Assembly (NCBI RefSeq): GCF_000151315.2
Contig: NW_011887305.1
Coordinates: 599,205 to 663,204 of the forward strand
Source: Capsaspora owczarzaki ATCC 30864
Taxonomy: Eukaryota > Opisthokonta > Filasterea
Length of the DNA: 64,000 nt
Direction: 5' to 3'
Positions 34,259-45,543 of this stretch are shown here, one piece after another. Position 1 is the first letter of the stretch. Each line of letters begins with the position of its first letter. A program made the translations under genes and the position numbers. The notes beneath the pieces are model-generated. The model saw only the letters and a list, made by a program, of their open reading frames with translations. It made no database searches and was not told the DNA's origin.

Positions 34259-34417
34259 CGTTGCGCAACTCGGACGGGGTTGAGTTTGGTATCGTTGGAC
34301 CCCACCGTGCCTGCATGTCAGTGTTGATTGTACTAGAAGCTCAGTCGCTAAGATTTGGCATCCATCCAGTCTTTCAATTTCTTCTTCTTCTTTCTTAGAA
34401 ACTCATTCAAACTATTG

Positions 34418-36843
34418 ATGGCAGCACCGTTCGTCGAAGAGCACTCGGTTGCCCTTCCGTCGCCTGCGAACGTGTACAGTCTGTGCATCATTCACCATCC
34501 GACATGTACCAAGGTTTGTGCTACGATAGAAGGAGACGCGGGGGATTTCGTTTGTCGTTTTAGTACTGGATTAGTTTGAGTTTAAATCGTTTACATTAAC
34601 TAAACAGCGAAACTTCTCTCACGTTTTTGTGCCTCAGGTGCTCGTTGCTTCGCGCACCGGTCGCGTCACCTGCATTGACACGGCGCGAGCGGATCCGCCT
34701 CGCCCGGACGCCCAGGACAGCACCAACGCAGTCCATGCGCATGATGCCACGACATTGCCGAGTATCGTCGGGACGGAAGGGCCCTGGTCGGCGGTCGACG
34801 TGCCGTTCACGTACATCCCAAGCGACGCCGACATTGTGTCGATTGACGCGTTCTGCACTTCTGGACAATCCGGATCTGGAATGGGATCTGGAATGGGATC
34901 TGGAATGGGATCAGGAACGGGATCAGGAACGGGATCCGGATTGGTTGCCGGCGTTACGATTGGAATCACATTTACCAAGGTAACAGTTACACACCACTTT
35001 GTGATTCACTCACTCACTATGCGTGGTACGTCCATTTCTAACGTGTGAGATTGCTGGGTCAAATTGTAGCCGAGTACGCAGGGGCTGCCAAGCCAATCGT
35101 ACCTGAATGTGTACGGAGCAACTACACACCGATCATCGCCGACAGTTGACATTGAGAAGCTTGCTGGTAGGATCTTTTGTTGTTTGGTGGTGTTGTCGTT
35201 CTCGAAGCGATGCGCGCTGTGACGCGAGAGCGGCTCACGGGCGATTTTGTCATCGGATTGCGTCGTGCAGGTGATTGCCAGGCTATTCCAATCATGTTCA
35301 CTCCGTTCAAGTTACAACACACAGAGTATGTGGTTTTTGTTCTGGTTGTTGTCTCCTTGATGCGCGAATGCGGTGGATATATCACTCATCACACAAACCC
35401 ACGCTGTTAGATTGGTTATTGATGGCAAGAGTCAGACCGTGTTCCTCCTGGGCGGGAGCGATGGCAAGATGCACATCTTTTGCGAAGACAGCACCAACTC
35501 AACCTTTTACGAGTCGGGCGCGATTGATTTTTCGTCCATTTCCGGTCCGATTCTTTCCAAGTATGGGTGGTCCCTTTTTGTTTCGTTCTTCCTTCTCCTT
35601 CCGTTGTAAAGTCACGAATCACGTTTTGCTGGACTCTTGCTGACCCCGCCCCCACCCACTTGCTTGCGCGCGCAGCATCACGACGTTGGACTTGAAAACC
35701 GCGGGGAGCGAACGCATGTGTGCCTTTGGAACTCAATCCGGCCATGTGCAGCTTTGCCGATCTGCTATTGACGCGAGCTCCAGTCCTGCACAATGTAAAC
35801 AGCGAATGACGACAAAACAAAACTCTCACCTATTATGCAAATCGCCCCTGCACTGACGATTCTGGGCTTGTTTCCGCAGTTGTAACTTCGGTATCGTTCG
35901 ATGGACCGATTTCTAGCGTTAAATTGTTCACCACCCGCTCTCAGGAGCGCAGAGCAAGTGGTGTACACCCTGATTTAAAGCTTCAAGGTGTGGCGGCGAT
36001 GCCGATTTTTCCTCCATGTAGCGCTGAGGGTCCCACCTGCTCAACCCTCTCTCATTTCTCTCAAACTCTTATCAGATTTGGAGCAACCACGCGACGATCC
36101 CATCTCGCTTCTAGTGACGTGTTGTCTCGGCCCTGCTGTTGTATACTTGTACGCAACGGCTAATGTCTGAAAAGTTTCGCGGGCATTGTGCTCACTTGAA
36201 GCCCCCCCGCCTCCCGCCTTAACTGTTGTCGACTTCTCTCTTGACCTCCGCATTGTGCGATACAGCGACGTGTCAAAGAATGGCCTGGACTGTCCCATTG
36301 TCCTGCCGGACTCGGACTTTTTTGATGCAACGCTGTGCTCGCTCGTCGCAGATGTCGATTTTGATCATCAAAACGAGCTTCTGCTTGGCACTTATGGGCA
36401 GCAGGTGCTGTGCTACAAGATTATTGGCTATGAAGGTACGTCTGCTTGGTTGACAGAGCTGACTCGTTCACCGTCAACCAAGCAAACTGATGATGGGTTT
36501 CACTTCTTGCTATCGCAGACGGAGTCCCAGAATACTCGAGAGTATGGCGACGAGGATTTGCGCGTCCAGTCTATTGCCTCGAATATGTCGATTTGACGCG
36601 CGACGGCATGCGGGAGCTTGTTGTGATTTCGACACTTGGAGCGCACGTTTTGCAGGTTTGTTGTATTGGCCCTCTGTCTCGCAGTCGAACAAAACATGGA
36701 TGCTCACCAACCACCTTACTGTGTTGCTCGGACCCACTCAGCATGACCTAGACCACGTTCGAGACCGATGCCGCGAAGCGTTGGGCCTACTGAAGGAACT
36801 CATGACACTCAGGCGTCGCAAGGCGAGCGTGATGAGTGCATAG
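34418..36843 (+). CDS. KPTN: Kaptin (KPTN), KICSTOR complex subunit
   Basis: In animals KPTN forms KICSTOR with ITFG2, C12orf66 and SZT2 and brings GATOR1 to the lysosome to restrain mTORC1. Eleven exons: 34418-34513, 34638-34979, 35070-35166, 35271-35325, 35411-35560, 35676-35794, 35880-35987, 36076-36148, 36266-36435, 36519-36655 and 36742-36843, giving 482 aa (human 436). Matching landmarks: FTYIPSDADIVSIDAF (human FNYIPVDAEIVSIDTF), IMFTPFKLQH, DGKSQTVFLLGGSDGK, DGPISSV, ATLCSLVADVDFDHQNELLL and TYGQQVLCYK. The C-terminal YVDLTRDGMRELVVISTLGAHVLQ is followed by a basic helix. Nine of the ten introns are 73-124 bp; the one after exon 2 is also short. A Gly/Ser/Met repeat interrupts residues about 110-140. 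Confidence 0.95.
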
Positions 36844-37214
36844 TGATCTTGATAGTTATGGTTTTGTATTAGTTTCAAATAGATTGACAATCTATTGATA
36901 GAACAAAACAAAGCGTAACAATGGGCACGGAAACAAACAGAACGAAACATCACTCAATCCGACAAAACACACCAAAGACGAAGAAGAAGAAGAAGAGAAT
37001 GGGCAACAAGATGAGCCGCTCGAAATAAAGGATGGGAAAGGAAACCAAAACACAATCGCACGACGGAATAATGATTCACAACTCGTTGAAGCGGTTAAGA
37101 GAGCCAACCCGCAAATCGCCTCAAAGAGACTCAAATTTCATCGACAAGCAAAAAAATTTGTTTTTTGAAAAAAAAAAAAATCTACGAGGAAATCACGTAG
37201 ATGACCGGGAAAAT
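36844..37214. other. Convergent 3' flanks
   Basis: 371 bp between the KPTN stop and the YAP-like stop. A-rich, with (GAA)n near 36975-36996. No gene is seen. Confidence 0.6.
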
Positions 37215-39147
37215 TTACACGGTAGAACCGGAGAGCAGAGTCATCAGGTCCGGATCGACCATGAGGGCTGCGAGTTCCGAATCGCCAATGTCGGCGTCAA
37301 CTCCTGGAAGCGAGTCGTGCTGCCCCAAGGAGACCGGAGGCAACATTTCAGGTTGCTGCTCTGGTTGCTGTTGGAACTGCTCGGCAAGAGCCTTGAACAT
37401 TTGATTGACGGATTCTTGGTCGTTGAGCACTTGGTTGCTTGCTGCTGGGGCTTCAAGCTGCAAGAGCTGTGGCTGTTGTTGCTCTTGCTGCAGCTGCTGT
37501 TGTTGTTGCTCCTCGTGCTGTCGCAGCTGTTGCAAAAATTGCAGTTGCTCCTGCATGTCCGTGGCCATGGGCTGTGACTCGGCGGAGCGCTCGGCAGTTG
37601 CTAGACCATACATGAATGCAGCTTGATACTCTGGCGATTGCAACAGCTGCTGAAGTTGCTGGATTTGCTGTTGGTGCTGCTGCGCCATAGTGCTGTTGCG
37701 GGGCAGTTGCTGTTGAATTTGCTGCAGGTGCACCTGCTGCGCCTGAATCATGGATTGGTAGACTTGCTGCAGCTCGTCCTGGCCCTTCACCTCATTTTCC
37801 GGGATGGTCTGGACCGTGGAGGGGAAACCATACTGCGAAAAGGAAGGTGAAATGGCTGTTGGAGAAGATGTGCCGGACGTAGCACCCTGCATGTGATGAT
37901 TGTTGGCATGGAAAATGGACGATGCAGAGCTGCGGCGCCCAGAGACAGGGCCGCTCGAACCCAGCAGCGGTGCGCGTGCGTTGCCGTTGCCTGCCCAGGG
38001 ACCAACGATGCCGGGCGAGTTGGAGCCAGACGCGCGGCGGACGAGCGGGTGTTCAGCATCCTCTGGCCCTGCCTTCCTCAAGCCGGAACCGAGTGTGCTA
38101 GGCGAGCTCCCGCGACGCATCACTGTGGCACCATTGTGACCCACCGCAGTGCTGCTAATCATCATCTGCACGCCATTCGCGTCGGTGGTGGTAAAGGACG
38201 AGCGCGAAGAGTCTGGCATGCTGTAGCTCATGTCTGGCGTCGAGCCTGCGGGTGTAGGTGGCATGACAATGCCAGATCCGGCGGGCATTTGGCTCAATAG
38301 CTGCTGCAGCTGCTGGGCGTCCGTTGCGCTGACCGTGCTGTTGTTTCGGGCAAGGGACTGGGAAGCATTGGGACGCTGGCGCGCCTTGGGCTCGAAAAAG
38401 GACGCAGGCAGATTGCGTGCCTTGAGCGGGAGGTTGGCAAACTCTGCCACCGCTTGCATGGTGGAGGTGTCCGAGTTGGCACGACGCCGGCGATGCGGCG
38501 GCTTGAGAATTCCGGCAACCGGCGGTGCCATGTTGTTGTTAGAAACGACATGCTGGCGTCGCTGCATAGAAGGGGACATGCTGACGGGGTGAGGGCCGAG
38601 CGTTGCGGGGTCGGGCTGCTTGTTCGAGTCGAGGGAATTGAAGCGCCGCCGATTGTTGGCCTGCTGCTGGCTGCTGCTGCTGGCGCTGCCATTGCTATTG
38701 AGACTCGAGTTGCTACCAGCCATGCCAGACATGATGGGGCTTGTCATGGACTGCGGCGAGGCCGAGGCATCCAGCGCGCCGTTCGGGGTTTGGAGCAGCT
38801 TTTGCTTTTCAAAGGCAGCGAGCTGCTGCTGCAGGAAGTGCACCTGCATCATGGTGGCCTGATTCTGCTGACGCAGCTGTTCTGTGAGCGAGATGGCCGT
38901 TTCATCGTCAATGAGCGTGTTGCACGACGAGATTGGCGGCGCCGATCCAACAGAGTGCGTGGCGGTGAATGTGGCAATGGGCGCCGAGGTCGGCGGGGTC
39001 ACGCTTTGACCAAGGCTGTTCAAGAGAGCCATGTTCATGGTCATGCTCGTTGTGGGCGAGGCGTTGAATGCACGTCGCATCGTGCCTGGCGACAAGCGTT
39101 TGGCTGCCGCGCTCATTATTTGGGTCTGGTGCTGTTGTTGTTGCTGT

Positions 39148-39182
<35 letters not shown>

Positions 39183-40174
39183 TTGTTGCTGCAGCTGCAA
39201 TGAAGGCTGCTGCGATTGAGCGGCTGTGGCCGACGACTCGCCAGCCGATTCCTCTTCTTCCTCCATGATGGAAGGGCGCCTGCTGGGCATTTGCTGCACT
39301 CCAATAATGGGCGAGGCAATGTGCATGGCGCCAATGCCATCGAGCAGTGCGTGCTCGCGTGGAGACGCCAGCGCGGCCAGATTCTGCTGCGACGACTGTC
39401 GGAACGAGTTGGCGCTCGCAAAGGACGCCACCGATGTTTGCAAGGGCAAGTTGGTGTACGACGAGATGGACGAGTTTGAGGATGAAGCACTGATGCCAGT
39501 CTCGCTCGCAGAGGACGGCTGGGACTGCTGCTGGTGCATGGGATAGCGCTGCAGAAGCGAGATTTGCTGTTCCAGCGCGAGTAAGCCCGCCGCGATTTCC
39601 GTGTATGCGTTAGAATCGTGGTCCTGCTTGAGATTGGAACACAAAGGTTTTGCATTGAAGTGAGCGAGCATCCGCACGACGTGAGAGAGCAGACGTCGTG
39701 AGGCGTTTAAAAAAATAAAAACATCACAACCCATGGCGCATGACAGAAAAGCGACCGTTATCTTTTCACTGTGATGCACGATATCACGCGTGATCATAGG
39801 AAGAGAGATGTTAAAAAAAAATCAGCCAACACGCCACCGCCTCAGCAGCTCACAGAAAGACGATGAAGACACACACAAAAAAATACTTTGTGCAGACATG
39901 ATCGCCAAGACATTGACCAACCAATTTTTTTTCCCAATCATGATCATCATCACGATCGATCATCAAATCAGCCGTCGACTGGAACGGGACACGGCACATA
40001 AAAAAGAAAAGAAAAAAGCAAAACAAGCTGGAAAAATCACACGAAAAGAGCCGTTTTCTCAAACAAGTCGAAAGCAGCGAGGTGTCTTCAACCCAGATCC
40101 AGCATCTCAGCCCACCAAGCGAGCGTTCAGCATCGAGACGTGTCGCAGGAAACTCAGATCGTGAAGAAGAAGTC

Positions 40175-40205
<31 letters not shown>

Positions 40206-40867
40206 GTAAAGAAACGGTTTTTCAATGTAAGAGAATATTTTTTTTTTTTTTTTTTTTTTTTTTGGTTTACCGAATGCGCTTGCAGCATCTTGGAGAGCAA
40301 GTTGTAGTTCTGCTGGAGGACGGAGAGCGGGGGCAAGGGCTGCAGGATCATCGACGACGACGACATGAAGTTATCGAGGGCAGCGGCACTGGTTGCCCCG
40401 CTGGAGGACGAGGCGGCCGAGGCGGCGGCAGCGGCGGTTGGCATCGTCGGAATGCTGGGCGAACTGCAGCTGCTGCTCGCAGTCACCAGCATCTGCTGCT
40501 GCATTGCTCGCTGCGACGATGGCGACTGTTGTTGTTGTTGTTGCTGCTGTTGTTGCTGCTGCAGGTGGTGCAGGTGCTGCAGGTGGTAGAGGGACGAGGA
40601 CGAAGCAGCAGCAGCAGCAGCAGCAGCGGTCGGCGAAGCAACGGGAACGGTGGGCGATGCCAGCAGATGGTGCGTCGACAAAGAACCGCCTCCCAAGGCT
40701 GAAGGAGACGCCATTGCGAGGTGCTGCGGGTGGTGATGGAGATGGCTGCCCATGTGATTGTTGTTGCTACTGCTACCACTGATGCTACTGCTGCTGCTGC
40801 TGCTGGTGTTCATGGGAGACAGCATGTTGAAGGACGGCGACAGGACCGCCGTGGGACTGTCAGGCAT
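37215..40867 (-). CDS. YAP-like TEAD-binding coactivator lacking WW domains
   Basis: Two minus-strand exons, 40867-40271 and 39623-37215, giving 1,001 aa, mostly disordered and rich in Gln, Ser, Asn, Met and Pro. The key segment is LKARNLPASFFEPK (38385-38426, about residues 599-612). It matches the TEAD-contacting loop of YAP (MRLRKLPDSFFKPP) at Arg, Leu-Pro, Ser, Phe-Phe and the final Pro. Upstream is RRRRANSDTSTMQAVAEFA. At least six Arg-Arg-x-Ser type sites are spread through the protein. Long Gln runs lie near 39130-39195 and 40529-40560. The C-terminus is acidic and hydrophobic (DSELAALMVDPDLMTLL), ending GSTV, a class I PDZ-ligand pattern as at the end of YAP/TAZ. I see no WW domain in either exon. 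Its likely role is a nuclear transcriptional coactivator; the YAP link rests on one motif plus layout. Confidence 0.72.
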
Positions 40868-42426
40868 GGGGCGGCTTTTGTTTTTGTTTTTGGTTTTTTG
40901 TTTTTGGTTTTTTGAAACGAGGTGCGAACTTGCCGCTTCAAGCTTGTGCCCCTCACACGAAAGACTGGACTTGCAGAGACTCGGGGCTTTTAGGAAGTGA
41001 ACACGGCGGGTGGCGTCCGATGGAAAAGAAGGGAGGGGCTTGAGAACAAAGAAGAAAAGAAAGAATGGATATCGCGCGAGAAACCCTTAAAACAGAGTCT
41101 GAAAACCTCCGCACAGACTCCGGGCTACGTTGCTTTTGTTGCTGAGGTGCTTTCCACGCCGAAAAAGCTCGCAAGCGAACGAGTAAGAGAAAGGTCCCCC
41201 CTACGTACGGCAGGGGAGAAGAGAGAAGATTATCAAAAAAAAAAAAAAAAGCCAAACTGCGGTTCTGGGTGCGGTTTCGGAGCAAAGTCCTGAACACACG
41301 AGGGCAGGGCAGCAGCAAAAGGCAAAAAAGACAAAGTAAGAAAAAGATAAGAGAAGAAAAAAAGAAGAAAGAAGAAAAATGGAAGCGCTCAGCCGAGTGA
41401 GTGGAAGAAAGAGAAAAGGAAGAATGGGGAAAAATCTGTCAAATGCGAAAAGCAGCACGAAAAAAAGGATGGAACACACAGCGTGAGCACACAACTTCAA
41501 CCAGAGCAACGATGCCAAGCGAACAAAAAGGACATCCCAAAGGCACCAGCAGCAAGATTGAGAAGCACTACAAAGCCAATTCCCAAGAAGCAAAGAATCG
41601 AGCAAACTGCCCACAAATCGCCATGCACACGAGCTGCAAAGTGTCGCTGCTTTTTGGTTGGTTAAACCCAAAGTAAGACCATCTTTTTTGTCCACACGGA
41701 GATTAAAGGATGTGTTAAGGGCTCGAAGGGTGCCAGGAGCAACAACCTGAGCTCAATCCCATAAACCCGCATCCGCTCGCCCCCCCCCCCGAAAAGTCGC
41801 GCCTTTGTGAAACCCCCGCGACGCTGCTTCACTGGAGCTGCATACGAGCACAAGTCGAGCCGTTGGAGTGGGTTGCGCAGCCCGGCCGAAGAATCAGTGA
41901 TCACAAATTTCGATGACCGGTTTCCAATTGAATGGATCGGAATGGCCGAAAATTTGTGTTTTTGTTTTTTGGGATTTGTTTGTTCTCGCTTCAACCGTGA
42001 GCCAGTCCGCCGTGCAGCACTTGAATGGCATACAAAAGAGGAGGACGAGGAGAAGGAGAAGGAGGAGAGATGCAACGAGGCCCACAGCACTCTGCTCTGC
42101 CGCTCTGCCCTTTCTCAAAAAACAAAAAAAAAAAAAAAAACCAAAAATAATAATTTTTCAATGGAAAAGCACAATAAAACAAACAAATAAAAAATAAAAA
42201 ATAAAAAATAAAAAGAAAAATAAAAATAAGTAATCCTCGCTCGCGCAGACCACAACTCGGCCGACCGCCTGCAGCGCAGCAGCCCACTCGCGCGACCCGA
42301 GGAGCCACACCGAGCAGTGAGAGCACACACGTGTCCCTGGTTGCCCGGGACGCCCGCACTCCACCGAGGAGCACAAAGCAAGGGCAACAATCGAATGGCG
42401 AGACAGCAAAAAGGCCAAACACCGCA

Positions 42427-42464
<38 letters not shown>

Positions 42465-43522
42465 GTTTTTTGGTTTTTTGGAGCGCCTGAGAGAGCCGAA
42501 ACTGGAACACGCGTCACTTTCTCGACCTCCCCCATCTCACACACCATTCACACACATGCGGCAATGGAACAGAGCCAGACGAGTGGCGCAGGTGGAGGAG
42601 CGCGGGTGTTGAGGCAGGACAAACCGACGCTCGCTTTCGCCGCAAAACTCAACAACAAACAAACAACACAAGCTTGCTTCGGGTTTCGGCTGTTTGACGT
42701 TGGGACCATTATCCGCACTCCCACGAGCTATCATCTCTATCGGCAATGCGGTTCCGACTCGTAAGGACGTTTGAGGAGAAAGGAGCCGAGGCGGAAGTAC
42801 AGAAAGCCGGAAAGGTGGTCGACCAAAACCGCACTCAAAGGCAAAAAAACACAATGCGAACAGAACAGGATTTACAATAGAACGAGAAGAGTGAGCTGGA
42901 GAACAATGTGGAATTGCAAGAAAGCAAAGAGGGGGTCTGAGGGAAGGGCGGAAAGAGATGGGGGAGGGGAGGGCGGAAATGGAGTTGAAACAGCAGGAGA
43001 CTGAAACGAAAATCTAAGCAAAACGGAAAAAAAAAACCTCAAGAAACCAAAACAAGCAGCGCTTATCGTGCGGGCAAGAGCAGGGTGACAGGGAAGGTCC
43101 CTTGTGACTCTTTTATTGGATTCTGAGCCTTGTTGGAGAGTATGCGCAAGTAGAAAATGAAAAGAACAGCCTTGGGACGTGCGAGTGGATGTGAGCGATG
43201 CGCGAAAATAGGCCGGAAAAGCTACAAAAGCATGATATGCACATCCCCAGTATCTACTAAAAACATTGCTAAGGCAAATAAACAAGTGTTGCATGGCGCC
43301 GGTCTGTGGAAATCTGGATGGACAGCAGCGCTCAGCACCACAACAATCACTTTATTGCTCTCTCACCAACTACTGAGTGAACATGAATTCCGAGCGCGAA
43401 TCTGTTAAGAATGGAGGCAAAGAAACGGAAATGCTTTGGCATTTGAGTCACTTTGAGGGGATACTTACTTTGGGAAGGGGTCAGTCGTGCGTTGGCATTT
43501 CTGGATCTAGACCTATCAGAGC
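40868..43522. other. 2.65-kb intergenic region, no gene supported
   Basis: Lies between the YAP-like start (-) and LRR copy B (+). It has A/T runs at 41236-41250, 42127-42140 and 42431-42463, (AAAAAT)n near 42185-42230, and purine-rich GA stretches at 41320-41480 and 42930-42990. Short frames at 41400-41680 and 42540-42760 lack domain character and consistent codon bias. It probably contains the YAP-like promoter and leader. The last 140 bp (from 43383) share a short word with the B/C junction (ATGAATTCCGAGC), which marks the edge of the tandem LRR duplication. Confidence 0.5.
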
Positions 43523-45537
43523 ATGACTGAGAGACAGTTGGACAACCAAGTCAATGCGAAAAGAGAGCTCGTGTAAGAGAAAGACGAATTTCTCGGAAAC
43601 AGCGTGGACAACGAGTGTGCTGACGAAATGGAGGAGCAGTCTGAGCCAGGAACAGATTGGCGATCAGGCTTTGGCTGAAGCGCTCAAAGTGAACACGACG
43701 CTGACTGAGCTCCGGTAAGGCATCTCACCTTGATTGATGCATGTGAGTGGGTGATCCGGTAGAACGACAGCAAGAGTGGCTCATTGATGGAGGTGGGGGG
43801 GGGATTTTGGACAGACTGAGTTATTGTCAGATTGGTGAGGCTGGTGCTCGGGCCATTGCTGAAGCACTCAGAGTGACCACGACGCTAACTCTGCTCAGGT
43901 ATGGCATCTCAGAGTTCCTGGTGCGTACCAGTGCGAGATTTCAGCAGAGGGCAAATAGAGTTTTCACTGATGGAGGAGATGGGGACAGGCTGAATGTGAA
44001 TGGGATTGGCAGTGCTGGAGTGCGCACGATTGCCGAAGCACTTAAAGTGAACAAGACGGTGACAGTTCTCAAGTGAGGCAGCTTTGTTGTGACTGATGCA
44101 TGTGAGCGGGTGATGCAGCACAGGGCAATGAGAGTGCTCACAGATGGAGAGACGGACAGTTTGAGTGAGAATCAGATTGGTGACATTGGAGCGCAGGTCA
44201 TTGCCGACGCACTCAAAGTGAACACGACGCTGAAATATCTCGTGTAAGGAAACTCAGATGCATGTGATGCAACAGAGGCCATGCGGTGCTCACTGATGGA
44301 AGGCATTCGCAGTCTGAGCGCGAATCAGATTGGCGCTGCTGGTGCGCATGCGATTGCCGAACTGCTCAAAGTGAACACACAGATGGGTTGGCTCTCGTAA
44401 TTCATCTCACTTTTCCTGATGCGTATGAGTGAATGATTCAACAGATGACATTCAGAGTGCTCACCGATGGAGGGAATGTGAACAGTCTGCACCGGAATCG
44501 GATTGGCGATGCTGGAGCTCAGACAATCGCTGAGGCACTCAAAGTGAACCCGCCACTGACTTATCTTGAGTGAGGCAGCTTCTTTTGACTGATGCATATG
44601 AGCGGGCGATGCAGCACAGAGCAAAGAGAGCGCTCTCTGATGAATGAGACGTATAGTTTGCGGGAGAATCAGATTGGTGACATTGGCGCTCAGGAGATTG
44701 CTGAAGGAATTAAAGTGAACACGAGGCTGGGGTTTCTCGAGTAAGTTGCTGCGCACTATGCTTTGCTGGTCTCGCTCATTTGCCATACGTTGCTCACCCT
44801 TGAAACGACAGCCTACAACTAAATTGCATTGGCAATGCTGGTCTTCAAGCGTTTGATGAAGCGCGCAAAGACAACCGTGCTTCGACTGACGTTGGGTAGG
44901 TTTGTTGGTCCGAACGATTTGTGCTCCAACCAAAGGAGTTGCTCCGCTGAGTGCTCATTCACCTTGCTTGCATAGAATCGATCGGCAGGTGCATCCTCGT
45001 TTGTTCTCCTTACTTCCACGACGATTAGCAACTGCTGAAGATCTTCAAAACGTGTTTCACTTACTGGCCAGCGGACAGGAGCTGAAAGATCAACCCACCT
45101 CTCTTCCAGCACTACCAGCCGAGCTTGCCGAGCTCATTATGGACAAAGCGCACTACTGGCAAGGCGTGCAGCATACCAAGCGATCACGGTTTGGTGATGA
45201 TTCCCCCGAGCATATTCTGAAAGTCACACTGCCTCAAGGCGTCAATGGGAATTCAATCCGTGTAAAATCAATTCAGGTGTTTCGTGACATGGGAAACCGT
45301 TTCGACAGCAACGGCAGCAGCCGCTTTGATTTGATTGTCCTAGATGAGCAACGCGCTGTTCAATATGAATGCTCGGTGAAACCGACCCTCGCCGATTCGA
45401 GCCTCGAGCTTGTGACAATCCTGCCAGCGAGTCATCCTGTCATCCGACAAATGCGCGCGGGTTGGCAGGTTCAAGTTCGAGCCAGCAAGTCTTCTCGAGA
45501 TGTAGTGTTTGAATCGCTTTATGTTGGCTATGTCTAA
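43523..45537 (+). CDS. LRR protein with novel C-terminal domain, copy B
   Basis: Ten exons: 43523-43572, 43640-43714, 43815-43898, 43989-44072, 44160-44243, 44313-44396, 44486-44569, 44657-44740, 44812-44895 and 44976-45537, giving 424 aa. Seven repeat exons are 84 nt. The first repeat exon is 75 nt because three codons are missing from its middle (IGDQALAEAL instead of IGxAGAxAIAEAL); the frame is kept. The last exon codes the family C-terminal domain (LPAELAELIMDKAHYWQGVQ, HPVIRQMRAGWQVQVRASKS) with a few inserted residues, such as PQGVNGNSIRV. The start at 43523 (MTERQLDNQV) aligns with the N-termini of copies A and C. Every exon joint keeps the frame, so the gene looks intact. Copy C follows almost at once. 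Confidence 0.8.
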
Positions 45538-45543
45538 GAAAAA

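Noticed and set aside
40868-43380. Several 60-160-codon frames on both strands
   Set aside because: Made of homopolymer and GA-rich sequence, without codon bias, splice logic or domain character.
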